A DNA stretch of 8,215 bases from Clostridiales bacterium (lineage in GTDB: Bacteria > Bacillota_A > Clostridia > Saccharofermentanales > Saccharofermentanaceae): contig JAGCGE010000218.1 of NCBI GenBank assembly GCA_017649745.1, forward strand, positions 1 to 8,215, given 5' to 3'. Below the pieces are notes generated by a model. It searched no databases. It saw only the letters and a program-made list of their open reading frames with translations, and had not been told where the DNA came from. Shown here piece after piece: positions 1-6,498 of this stretch. The position numbers were made by a program, and so were the translations under genes. Each line of letters starts with the position of its first letter. The first letter of the stretch is position 1.

Positions 1-456
1 ATGAAGCACGAGAAGATCAACATCCTCAACATGCTGATCGATTTCATTTCCGACTGCGCTCCTCTCATGGATAAGAAGGGTATAACCCCTCAGATAGATC
101 TGCCGGAGCATTCCGTGTATGTCTTTTCGGACAGGAACGCCATCGACAGGATACTGCAGAACCTCATCACCAATTCGATCAGGTATTCTGCAGGCGATAT
201 ATCCGTAAAGCTCGAAAAGACTAACGACGGGATCATCCTGTCAGTTGGAAATCCGATCCCTAAGGACAGCGAGCTCGATCCCGACAGGATGTTCAACAGA
301 TTCTATACAGGAGACAGCTCCAGAAGCACCGGCGGCACAGGCTTAGGTCTAGCAGTCGTAAAAGAACTCTCTGAAAAGCTCGGAGGCTCCGTAAAGGCAC
401 AAAGGGACGGCGATCAACTGACTGTTATGCTTACACTTCCTGAAGAGCACACATAA
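1..456 (+). CDS. Sensor histidine kinase, C-terminal ATPase domain (5' partial)
   Basis: This is the catalytic ATP-binding (HATPase_c) half of a two-component sensor kinase, which would phosphorylate a His on its own dimerisation domain and pass the phosphate to a response regulator. Visible motifs are the N box (RILQNLITNSIRYS, about residues 50-63), an F-box-like FNRFYTGDSSR segment (about 98-108) and the G2 box GGTGLGLAVVK (about 111-121). The G1 Asp motif is replaced by an SVGNPIP segment, a variant common in Gram-positive kinases. The reading frame is open to the first base of the window, and the first residues look like the linker after the second dimerisation helix. The ATG at position 1 is therefore probably an internal Met, and the phospho-accepting His and sensor parts lie upstream. 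No partner response regulator is visible. No hairpin terminator follows the stop at 454-456, so read-through into the next gene is possible. Confidence 0.9.
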   Translation: MKHEKINILNMLIDFISDCAPLMDKKGITPQIDLPEHSVYVFSDRNAIDRILQNLITNSIRYSAGDISVKLEKTNDGIILSVGNPIPKDSELDPDRMFNRFYTGDSSRSTGGTGLGLAVVKELSEKLGGSVKAQRDGDQLTVMLTLPEEHT

Positions 457-462
457 CGTGTT

Positions 463-577
463 CCTTTCCCCATTAGATAATTTAACCAATATTTACATTT
501 ATTAATAGAAACTGATACGCTCAGCAATTAAAATTAAAGTGTATTTTGGTGTTTTCGCTCAAGCTACTGGGGAAAGG
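463..577 (+). repeat. Long-range inverted repeat that pairs with the ribosome binding site of the GGDEF-EAL gene
   Basis: The left arm CCTTTCCCCATTAG (463-476) and the right arm CTACTGGGGAAAGG (564-577) are reverse complements at 13 of 14 positions, including an uninterrupted 10-bp block, across an 87-base AT-rich spacer. The right arm contains the Shine-Dalgarno sequence (GGGGAAAGG, 569-577) of the gene starting at GTG 586. In a transcript coming from the kinase gene, the arms could pair and hide this site. The left arm begins 6 bases after the kinase stop codon, so a terminating ribosome would cover part of it. A poor promoter candidate in the spacer (TTTACA 492-497, GATACG 514-519, 16-bp gap) would give an mRNA lacking the left arm. 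The repeat is seen directly; the regulatory role is inference. Confidence 0.6.
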
Positions 578-585
578 TAAATATT

Positions 586-2808
586 GTGGATTTTCAGATA
601 ATAGTCGATTCATTTTTTTCGCCTACCTGTATCGTATCCGTCGAAAAAACAGAAAGCGGATACGGCGATATCCGTATTGTCGCAGTTAACAAGAAATATC
701 TTTATATGATAGATCAGCGAAGGGGGTACGAAGCGGCCTTCACATCGGGAGCGCTATACACTGAGTATTTCCCGGAGAATCGAAGTTTCGAGGATATGTG
801 TTATCGTGCGGCCGTTCTTAGGAAAGACTGCCATACATACGCTCATCTCGAAAAAGGTGACCTATGGTTTGATATCTATTCCATGCCATTGGATCATCAG
901 GACGGAAACATCTTCTATTGTTCATATGTAGCTACGCCAAGTACAAATGCAGATGCGATCCTTGATGAGGTCAACTCATCCAGATCATCAAATGACGTAC
1001 TAAAGACTTGTATTAAACTCCACAAAGCCAACAATCTTCAGGAAGCTTTGGAGAGCGTTATTTCCGATATCCGTAAGATCTGCCATGCTGAAGGCTGTAC
1101 AGTCCTTCTTCTCAATTACGATGAGAAAAAGTATTCCATCCTGGCTACAGACTATATTCCGAACAGCTCGATCAAGCGTGTCACACAGTTTAAAGATTTT
1201 TATAAGATCGCCGCTTCCTGGGAGGATATGATCGGTGATGAAAGAGACTGCATTATCGTTAAGAACAAAGATGACATGGATTATATCAGCAAGATAAACA
1301 ATCCGTGGTATCAGACTCTTGTTGAGGCAGGAGTTAATAGTGTAGTATTATTCCCTCTTCGTCAGGGCTCAGAATTACTGGGCTTCATCTGGGCTATCAA
1401 TTTCGACACCGAGAAAGCCTTTAGGATCAAGGAAACACTTGAACTTACAACCTTCTTTGTTTCCTCTCATATCGCCAGATATAAAGTGCTCAACCGTCTT
1501 AAGGATATGAGTTATACGGACACTATGACCAAACTCCCTAACCGCTTTGCATGCACTGAATTAGTTTCAGAACTTGTTTCTCACAATGAGAGATTCGCAA
1601 CTGTTTCGATCGATATCAATAACTTCAAGAGTATTAACGATACACTGGGATTTGATGCCGGAAATCAAGTATTGATCGAAGTAGCTGACAGATGGAAAGA
1701 GATCTCAGCCAACAACAAGTCGGAGATAATCACGCACCTGTCCAGAACAGGAGGAGATGAGTTCGTTCTGGTGATCAGCGGATATAACACCGAAAAGGAA
1801 CTTAAAGGCACGATAACGCGTTACATAGATGCATTAAGCGAGAATCTTACTGTTGAAGGTATCGATCTGTTCGTAACCGCTAGTTTTGGATATGCAGAAT
1901 ATCCTACAGATGCCGACAACGCAGACGCACTTATGCTTCATGCTATAGCTGCGATGAACGAGATCAAGAAGGTCAACAGTAGCGAACACTGCTTAAGATT
2001 CACTCCTGAACTCGTAAAAGACGAACACCTGATCGAGATCGAGAATACTATAAGAAATGCTCTCGAAAACGAGACGGTCTACTTCAATCTTCAGCCTCAA
2101 TATGACATGAACCATAAACTAAGAGGATTCGAAGCACTTGCCCGAATGAAAGACAGTAAGGGCAACATCGTAAGCCCTGGCGAGTTCATTCCTGTAGCTG
2201 AGAAAGTCGGTCTTATCGATCGCGTTGACGGTATGGTATTTAAAAAGGCGTGCGCGTTCTTCGGCGATCTGATAAGAAAGACAGGAGCAGATCTGACATT
2301 AAGTCTCAACGCTTCCGTCCGTCATCTGATGAAGAGCGATTTCATGGATGAGATAAAGGATCTCCTTAATACCAGCGGCCTTTCCGCAGACAGACTCGAG
2401 ATCGAGATCACGGAATCCATCATGATCGATTCTTACGACAAGGCGCTTCAATGCCTCAGCGAACTTAAGGATATGGGAATGCAGATAGCTATAGACGATT
2501 TCGGAACAGGTTATTCGTCGCTGAGTTACCTGCACAGATTCCCTGCTAACCTTTTGAAGATCGACAAGTCATTTATCGACAAGATGAATACAAGTGATTC
2601 ATCAAGACAGTATGTCGCTTCGATCATATCGATCGGTCACATCATGGGATTTGACGTTATTTCAGAAGGTGTTGAAGAACCTGATCAGCTTGAGGTATTG
2701 AAAAATATCGGCTGCGATTACGTTCAGGGATTTATCTGGGGACGTCCTATGTCCGCCGATGATGCTGCAAAACTTGTTAATGATATAGAAGGAAACACGG
2801 AGGGTTAA
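586..2808 (+). CDS. PAS-like/GAF/GGDEF/EAL cyclic-di-GMP protein, probable phosphodiesterase
   Basis: A 740-residue cytosolic protein with no membrane segment. In order it has a PAS-like sensor (about 1-120), a GAF-like domain (about 140-300), GGDEF (about 305-475) and EAL (about 480-735). The EAL domain keeps every expected catalytic and metal residue: Glu516 in the EAL motif, Asn575, Glu607, Asp637/Asp638 in DDFGTGYSSL, Lys658, Glu694 and Gln714. Hydrolysis of c-di-GMP to pGpG is therefore likely. The GGDEF motif is intact (389-393) with metal Asp343 and Asn351, but the guanine-contacting Asp of canonical cyclases (PleD Asp344) is Asn360, and the neighbouring GH is GF. The end of the domain is degenerate (AMNEIKK instead of AD..MY..K) and no RxxD inhibitory site is present. 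The GGDEF domain may thus be a nucleotide-sensing regulator or have altered specificity. The start is GTG with a Shine-Dalgarno sequence 8 bases upstream. The stop lies 1 base before the next, paralogous gene. Confidence 0.93.
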   Translation: MDFQIIVDSFFSPTCIVSVEKTESGYGDIRIVAVNKKYLYMIDQRRGYEAAFTSGALYTEYFPENRSFEDMCYRAAVLRKDCHTYAHLEKGDLWFDIYSMPLDHQDGNIFYCSYVATPSTNADAILDEVNSSRSSNDVLKTCIKLHKANNLQEALESVISDIRKICHAEGCTVLLLNYDEKKYSILATDYIPNSSIKRVTQFKDFYKIAASWEDMIGDERDCIIVKNKDDMDYISKINNPWYQTLVEAGVNSVVLFPLRQGSELLGFIWAINFDTEKAFRIKETLELTTFFVSSHIARYKVLNRLKDMSYTDTMTKLPNRFACTELVSELVSHNERFATVSIDINNFKSINDTLGFDAGNQVLIEVADRWKEISANNKSEIITHLSRTGGDEFVLVISGYNTEKELKGTITRYIDALSENLTVEGIDLFVTASFGYAEYPTDADNADALMLHAIAAMNEIKKVNSSEHCLRFTPELVKDEHLIEIENTIRNALENETVYFNLQPQYDMNHKLRGFEALARMKDSKGNIVSPGEFIPVAEKVGLIDRVDGMVFKKACAFFGDLIRKTGADLTLSLNASVRHLMKSDFMDEIKDLLNTSGLSADRLEIEITESIMIDSYDKALQCLSELKDMGMQIAIDDFGTGYSSLSYLHRFPANLLKIDKSFIDKMNTSDSSRQYVASIISIGHIMGFDVISEGVEEPDQLEVLKNIGCDYVQGFIWGRPMSADDAAKLVNDIEGNTEG
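2799..2803 (+). promoter_or_regulatory. Ribosome binding site GGAGG of the second c-di-GMP gene, inside the end of the first
   Basis: GGAGG lies 6 bases before the ATG at 2810 and overlaps the last codons of the upstream gene, which stops at 2806-2808. It fixes the ATG at 2810 as the start. It also implies translational coupling, because a ribosome finishing the phosphodiesterase gene uncovers or re-initiates at this site. Confidence 0.85.
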
Positions 2809-2809
2809 A

Positions 2810-4234
2810 ATGGATCTGCAAAATCTGGTAGACAGCTATGAACCTATGTCATGCATAATCTCCGTTCAGGTGTTCCCTGACGGAAATTACGGAAACATAA
2901 GAATAGTCTGCGGTAACAAGGCTTATATTGCTTCCATCGAAAGCCCGGATAATATCGCGTTTTCGCAGATGCTGAAAAATGAGTTTATACCTAACTCGCC
3001 TTATGAGAAATATATTCCGAAGGATCTTAATTTTGAAGATGCTGTATACAGATGTGCAGTATTGAAAAAGCCTTTCCACGCTTTTATACATCCGGAAAGA
3101 TATCCTTTCTGGGTAGATATGTATCTGATGCCTATCGCAGCAGATAAAGATGACACATATTATCTTGTATATTCTCAGGATCTTACTACTGAGATCGACA
3201 CTGAGAGCATGTCACATATTGAATCTTCAGTTGCTACAGCGGTTCTCGAGACTTGCATCAAACTTCGCGGAACTGATGATTTCAAGCACACAATGGACGA
3301 AGTAATTAAAGACATCCAGATGCAGTGTGAAGCTGACAAGATCTGCTTGATATTGATCGACAAACAGATGCGCAAATATTCGATCCTAAGTGAAGCGGCA
3401 GGATCACCAATAGCTGACTATCCTGTTGAGGATTATCTGCGCGGCACTTACGATGACTTTTTCGAGATCATAGATACATGGGAAGATACGATAGCAGGAA
3501 GTACTTGCCTTATCATTCAAAACGAGAGGGATATGGAAGTTCTCGACGAGCGCAATCACGAGTGGTGTGAGTCGCTCAAGAAAGTCGATGTTAACAGTAT
3601 CGTGCTTTATCCTCTCATTTATAATAATGAGACGCTGGGCTACATTTGGGCGATCAATTTCAATACAGAAAACACGATGAGGATAAGATCGATCCTTGAG
3701 GTATCAACTTATTTCATCGCTTCCGAGATCGCCAATCATAAGCTTCTGGATCAGCTTAAGATCATGGGTTCTTTCGACATGCTGACAGGCGTTAAGAACA
3801 GAAATGCCATGAACCAGAGAGTGGACAAGATAGTTGCAGGAGAAGAGGAACTTCCTGATCAGAATGCAGTTCTCTTCGTGGATCTTAACGGCCTTAAACA
3901 GGTCAATGACAATAAGGGTCATGACAATGGTGATGTCTTCTTGAAGAACACTGCAAATATCCTTAAAGAGACTTTCCCTGATGATGATATATACCGCGCC
4001 GGCGGAGACGAGTTTATGGTATTGGCAACAGACATTTCCAAAGAGGAGGTCGAAGATAAGATAGATAAACTCAAGACATATCGTTCCACTTCCAAAGATG
4101 TCAGTTTCTCACTTGGCTGCTGCCCGTTCGACGGAACCTCAGATATACGTCAAGCCATGAGCATCGCTGACAAGAAGATGTACGATGATAAGAGACTATA
4201 TTACGAGCAGAATCCTGATATCAAGCGAAACTAA
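2810..4234 (+). CDS. PAS-like/GAF/GGDEF protein, probable diguanylate cyclase
   Basis: A 474-residue cytosolic protein predicted to make c-di-GMP from two GTP. The N-terminal PAS-like (about 1-125) and GAF-like (about 145-312) regions match the upstream protein segment by segment. Shared landmarks include NFEDAVYRCAVLKKP versus SFEDMCYRAAVLRKD, and VNSIVLYPL...GYIWAINF versus VNSVVLFPL...GFIWAINF. The GGDEF domain (about 315-468) looks fully canonical: metal Asp358, guanine contacts Asn366 and Asp375 in NDNKGHDNGD, GGDEF at 398-402, and the terminal ADKKMYDDK element. It lacks the RxxD product-inhibition site, because DDD precedes the signature. It has no EAL domain and ends soon after GGDEF. 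It is separated by 1 base from the gene upstream and followed directly by an intrinsic terminator, so it is the last gene of its operon. The two GGDEF domains are less alike than the sensors, which suggests sensor duplication followed by output divergence or domain exchange. Confidence 0.93.
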   Translation: MDLQNLVDSYEPMSCIISVQVFPDGNYGNIRIVCGNKAYIASIESPDNIAFSQMLKNEFIPNSPYEKYIPKDLNFEDAVYRCAVLKKPFHAFIHPERYPFWVDMYLMPIAADKDDTYYLVYSQDLTTEIDTESMSHIESSVATAVLETCIKLRGTDDFKHTMDEVIKDIQMQCEADKICLILIDKQMRKYSILSEAAGSPIADYPVEDYLRGTYDDFFEIIDTWEDTIAGSTCLIIQNERDMEVLDERNHEWCESLKKVDVNSIVLYPLIYNNETLGYIWAINFNTENTMRIRSILEVSTYFIASEIANHKLLDQLKIMGSFDMLTGVKNRNAMNQRVDKIVAGEEELPDQNAVLFVDLNGLKQVNDNKGHDNGDVFLKNTANILKETFPDDDIYRAGGDEFMVLATDISKEEVEDKIDKLKTYRSTSKDVSFSLGCCPFDGTSDIRQAMSIADKKMYDDKRLYYEQNPDIKRN

Positions 4235-4239
4235 TAAGG

Positions 4240-4270
4240 AATCCTGAAGTTGTAACGCTTCAGGATTTTT
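4240..4270 (+). terminator. Intrinsic terminator of the c-di-GMP operon
   Basis: A perfect 10-bp stem (AATCCTGAAG at 4240-4249 with CTTCAGGATT at 4258-4267) encloses an 8-base loop and runs into TTTTT (4266-4270). It begins 5 bases after the stop of the diguanylate cyclase gene and separates that operon from the esterase operon. The U-tract is short and partly shared with the stem. Confidence 0.9.
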
Positions 4271-4272
4271 AA

Positions 4273-4302
4273 TATACAAAAAAAGTGTAAGATAGATATA
4301 AT
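4273..4302 (+). promoter_or_regulatory. Sigma-A-type promoter of the esterase operon
   Basis: A perfect -10 box TATAAT (4297-4302) lies 18 bp after TATACA (4273-4278), which matches 4 of 6 consensus -35 bases. It sits directly after the upstream terminator and before the esterase gene. Transcription would start at about 4308-4311, only 3-6 bases before the ATG at 4314, which has no Shine-Dalgarno sequence. This implies a leaderless or nearly leaderless mRNA. Confidence 0.65.
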
Positions 4303-4313
4303 ATTTAGTATGC

Positions 4314-5261
4314 ATGGATCAAATGCAACGCATATCTCAAGTTTCGTTATTAGCTGATATCACAATGAAGAATACATTTGTCAAAACTTTAAAAAAAGTA
4401 AATTTTATCTCCGGAACAGCATGTACAGAAGAGGAGATCAAGCGTCATAGGGAACGTGCCGATTGGGCAGGTCGCCTTGCGACGCCAAAAGGCAATGTAG
4501 AGCGGGAAAGATTTAATATCGGCAATATCCCGTGTGAGAAGTTTAAGACTGATTCATGCGATCCTGATTATGTGATCCTTTATTGCCATGGCGGCGGGTA
4601 TATCAGCGGTGGACTTGACTATGCGGGAAATCTTGCAACAAAGTTAGCAATGGCAACAAACTTCGTGGTCTATTCTTTCGCCTACAGATTAGCACCTGAA
4701 GATCCTTACCCGGCAGCAGCAGAGGACGTTACCGATCTGTGGGAATATCTCACGGAAAATGTTGCTAAGGCTGACCACGTACTTTTAGCCGGCGATTCAG
4801 CAGGCGGAAACTTGGCACTTTACCTTACCCAGAAGTTGATCGCAGAAGGAAAACCTGCTCCTCGTGAACTTCTTTTGTTCAGCCCGTGGACTGACATGAC
4901 CGGAACTTCCAAGACCTATGAAACAAATCAGGACATAGATCCGATCCTTTCAAAAGAATTTGTAATGAATTCCGTTAAGGCATACATAGGAGACAAAGAT
5001 CCTGCAGATGCGACTTTCAGTCCGTTATTCGGAAGTTTCGAGAATTTCCCGCCTGTTTATATCATGGCCGGAAGAAACGGAATTTTGTTAGATGACAGTA
5101 TTAAACTTAAAGATAAGATAGATCAGGTCGGTGGAAAGGCTGAACTTGATATCGAAGAGAAAGGATGGCATGTTTACCAGTTGATGCCAAGCCCTATGGC
5201 AAAAAAAGCAATGGAGAGGCTTGCAGCACACGTGTCGTACGAGATATATGGGAAGCGCTAA
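4314..5261 (+). CDS. Alpha/beta hydrolase of the HSL (hormone-sensitive lipase-like) esterase family
   Basis: A 315-residue cytosolic esterase/lipase-type hydrolase, a usual length for the family, with no signal peptide. Visible elements are the oxyanion-hole HGGG (92-95), the nucleophile elbow GDSAGG with Ser162, the conserved YRLAPE (124-129), and the catalytic His286 in KGWHVYQ. The region that normally carries the catalytic acid reads GRNGILLDDS (253-262). By alignment with the usual GSxDxLLDDS or GSxExLLDDS, Gly256 replaces the Asp/Glu, so Asp260 or Asp261 would have to substitute or activity is reduced. The start is uncertain. ATG 4314 lacks a Shine-Dalgarno sequence and sits about 11 bases after the -10 box; Met4 (4323) or Met18 (4365) are alternatives, also without clear sites. 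It is first in a three-gene operon and overlaps the next gene. The substrate is unknown, though small acyl esters are typical of the family. Confidence 0.88.
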   Translation: MDQMQRISQVSLLADITMKNTFVKTLKKVNFISGTACTEEEIKRHRERADWAGRLATPKGNVERERFNIGNIPCEKFKTDSCDPDYVILYCHGGGYISGGLDYAGNLATKLAMATNFVVYSFAYRLAPEDPYPAAAEDVTDLWEYLTENVAKADHVLLAGDSAGGNLALYLTQKLIAEGKPAPRELLLFSPWTDMTGTSKTYETNQDIDPILSKEFVMNSVKAYIGDKDPADATFSPLFGSFENFPPVYIMAGRNGILLDDSIKLKDKIDQVGGKAELDIEEKGWHVYQLMPSPMAKKAMERLAAHVSYEIYGKR

Positions 5262-6498
5262 TTGGTACAAAATTGACAACGTTTCAAAGATCTTTCTAGC
5301 CACGCTCGGAAAGAGGGATACAAGATCCTTTCGTCTAAGCTGCACTTTAAAGGAGGATGTTGATCCTGAGCTTCTGCAGCAGGCTGTGAACTCAGCGATC
5401 GAGGATCGTCCGCAGTTACAGGTTAGGATCAGACGTGGTGTATTTTGGCATTACTTGGAGGATACCGACCTGATGCCTGTAGTCAAGCAGGAGGACGATC
5501 GTATCTGTCCGCTTCTTTATGTTCCGTCAAAGACTATGCTTCACTATCAGGTAACTTATTTCGGTAATCGTATCAATCTGGATATATCTCATGTTTTAGC
5601 TGACGGAACGGGTGCCATGGAATTCCTTAATATCATCGTGCTCGATTATCTTAGAAGAAAGTATCCGGGTGAACTTGCGGACATTACCGTCCACTCCGGT
5701 GCCTCTGAGGGCGACCTGAATCAAGACAGTTATCGCCAGTTTTTCGGAGGGAAAAATCTCCCTCACGGATCAGAGCAAAAAAAGGCGTACCGCTTGGGAG
5801 GAATAAAGCTCCCATACAATCAGCTGCAGTTTTTTGAGATCTGTCTTCCAACCTCACAGCTCCTTCCTAGAGCGAAGGAATTAAAGGTTTCATTGACCAG
5901 TTATCTGGGAGCACTTTGGATGCTTGCGATCAGGGATGAAATGCCGCCGCGTAAGCGCCACCTTCCGGTAACGATATCCCTGCCTGTAAATCTTCGAAAT
6001 TATTACCCGTCGAAGACCGCCCGTAATTTTTTCAACAGCGTGAACGTAACACATGTCTTTGACAAGGAGATAACGCTGGAAGAACTGGCTGTAGAGTTTG
6101 ACACGACCCTTAAGAGCCAGCTTACTGAGGAAAACGTCAAGAAGCAGATGGATACTTTCGAAACCATGGAGTACGTGGCTCCGATCAGAGTTGTACCGTT
6201 ATTCATAAAGCAATTGGTAGTACGACATTTTACTCTGAAATCGAACAAGAAGGTTACCATGACATTCTCTAACATGGGCGTTCAGAAGCCGCCAAAAGAG
6301 CTTGGAGAACGGATCGAGAATTACAGCGGATTTTGCAGTACAAAGACTATGTTTTCCACTATGTTCGGCTACGCTGATAACATAACTCTCGGTGTTTCAT
6401 CCGCATATATGAACACCGGTGTCATTAAGAATTTCGTGAGATTTCTCTCCGCCTCCGGAGTGGATATTACCATAAGTGCGACGGAGGTGATCAAATGA
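5248..6498 (+). CDS. Stand-alone condensation-domain/alcohol acetyltransferase-like acyltransferase
   Basis: A 416-residue protein that I assign to the chloramphenicol-acetyltransferase-like superfamily (NRPS condensation, PapA and alcohol acetyltransferase group). It carries the superfamily's HxxxDG signature as HVLADG (115-120, His115 as probable general base); the preceding residue is Ser rather than the extra His of NRPS condensation domains. The second half has a conserved-looking LPVNLRNYYPSKTARNFF stretch (245-262) and a TFSNMG segment (339-344) roughly where the DFGWG-like structural motif falls. There is no carrier-protein or adenylation domain, so it probably moves an acyl group from CoA or a carrier to a hydroxyl or amine; the substrate is unknown. 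I chose ATG 5248 because the protein then begins shortly before the NWYKIDNVSKIF segment. A TTG at 5221 would add nine residues but is only 1 base from its GGAGAGG. The ATG overlaps the esterase stop by 14 bases and has a weak own site, which suggests translational coupling. Confidence 0.75.
   Translation: MGSANWYKIDNVSKIFLATLGKRDTRSFRLSCTLKEDVDPELLQQAVNSAIEDRPQLQVRIRRGVFWHYLEDTDLMPVVKQEDDRICPLLYVPSKTMLHYQVTYFGNRINLDISHVLADGTGAMEFLNIIVLDYLRRKYPGELADITVHSGASEGDLNQDSYRQFFGGKNLPHGSEQKKAYRLGGIKLPYNQLQFFEICLPTSQLLPRAKELKVSLTSYLGALWMLAIRDEMPPRKRHLPVTISLPVNLRNYYPSKTARNFFNSVNVTHVFDKEITLEELAVEFDTTLKSQLTEENVKKQMDTFETMEYVAPIRVVPLFIKQLVVRHFTLKSNKKVTMTFSNMGVQKPPKELGERIENYSGFCSTKTMFSTMFGYADNITLGVSSAYMNTGVIKNFVRFLSASGVDITISATEVIK
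6483..6491 (+). promoter_or_regulatory. Near-perfect ribosome binding site of the zinc-ribbon membrane protein
   Basis: GGAGGTGAT is fully complementary to the 16S rRNA 3' end, with 7 bases between GGAGG and the ATG at 6495. It lies inside the last codons of the acyltransferase-like gene. It fixes the ATG 6495 start, which overlaps the upstream stop as ATGA, and suggests coupled and efficient translation of the third gene. Confidence 0.85.

Noticed and set aside
492..519. Sigma-A promoter TTTACA - 16 bp - GATACG before the GGDEF-EAL gene
   Set aside because: The -10 box matches the consensus at only 3 of 6 positions, too weak to annotate as a promoter; it is mentioned only as a possible alternative start.
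457..585. Possible c-di-GMP or cGAMP riboswitch in the leader of the GGDEF-EAL gene
   Set aside because: I looked for the GEMM-type core (CACGCACAGGGCAAACC-like and GGUAGGUAGCGGG-like strands) and for class II features and found neither; the spacer is AT-rich with only a 4-bp CTGA/TCAG hairpin at 512-524.
2030..2700. High density of GATC in the EAL region and across the window
   Set aside because: It follows from frequent ATC isoleucine codons and GAT aspartate codons in this genome; I see no spacing pattern that would suggest a methylation-based or origin-like element.
5221..5247. TTG at 5221 as the start of the condensation-like gene
   Set aside because: Its GGAGAGG is only 1 base away, too close to function, and the extra nine residues look like shadow sequence of the esterase frame; ATG 5248 gives a sensible N-terminus.
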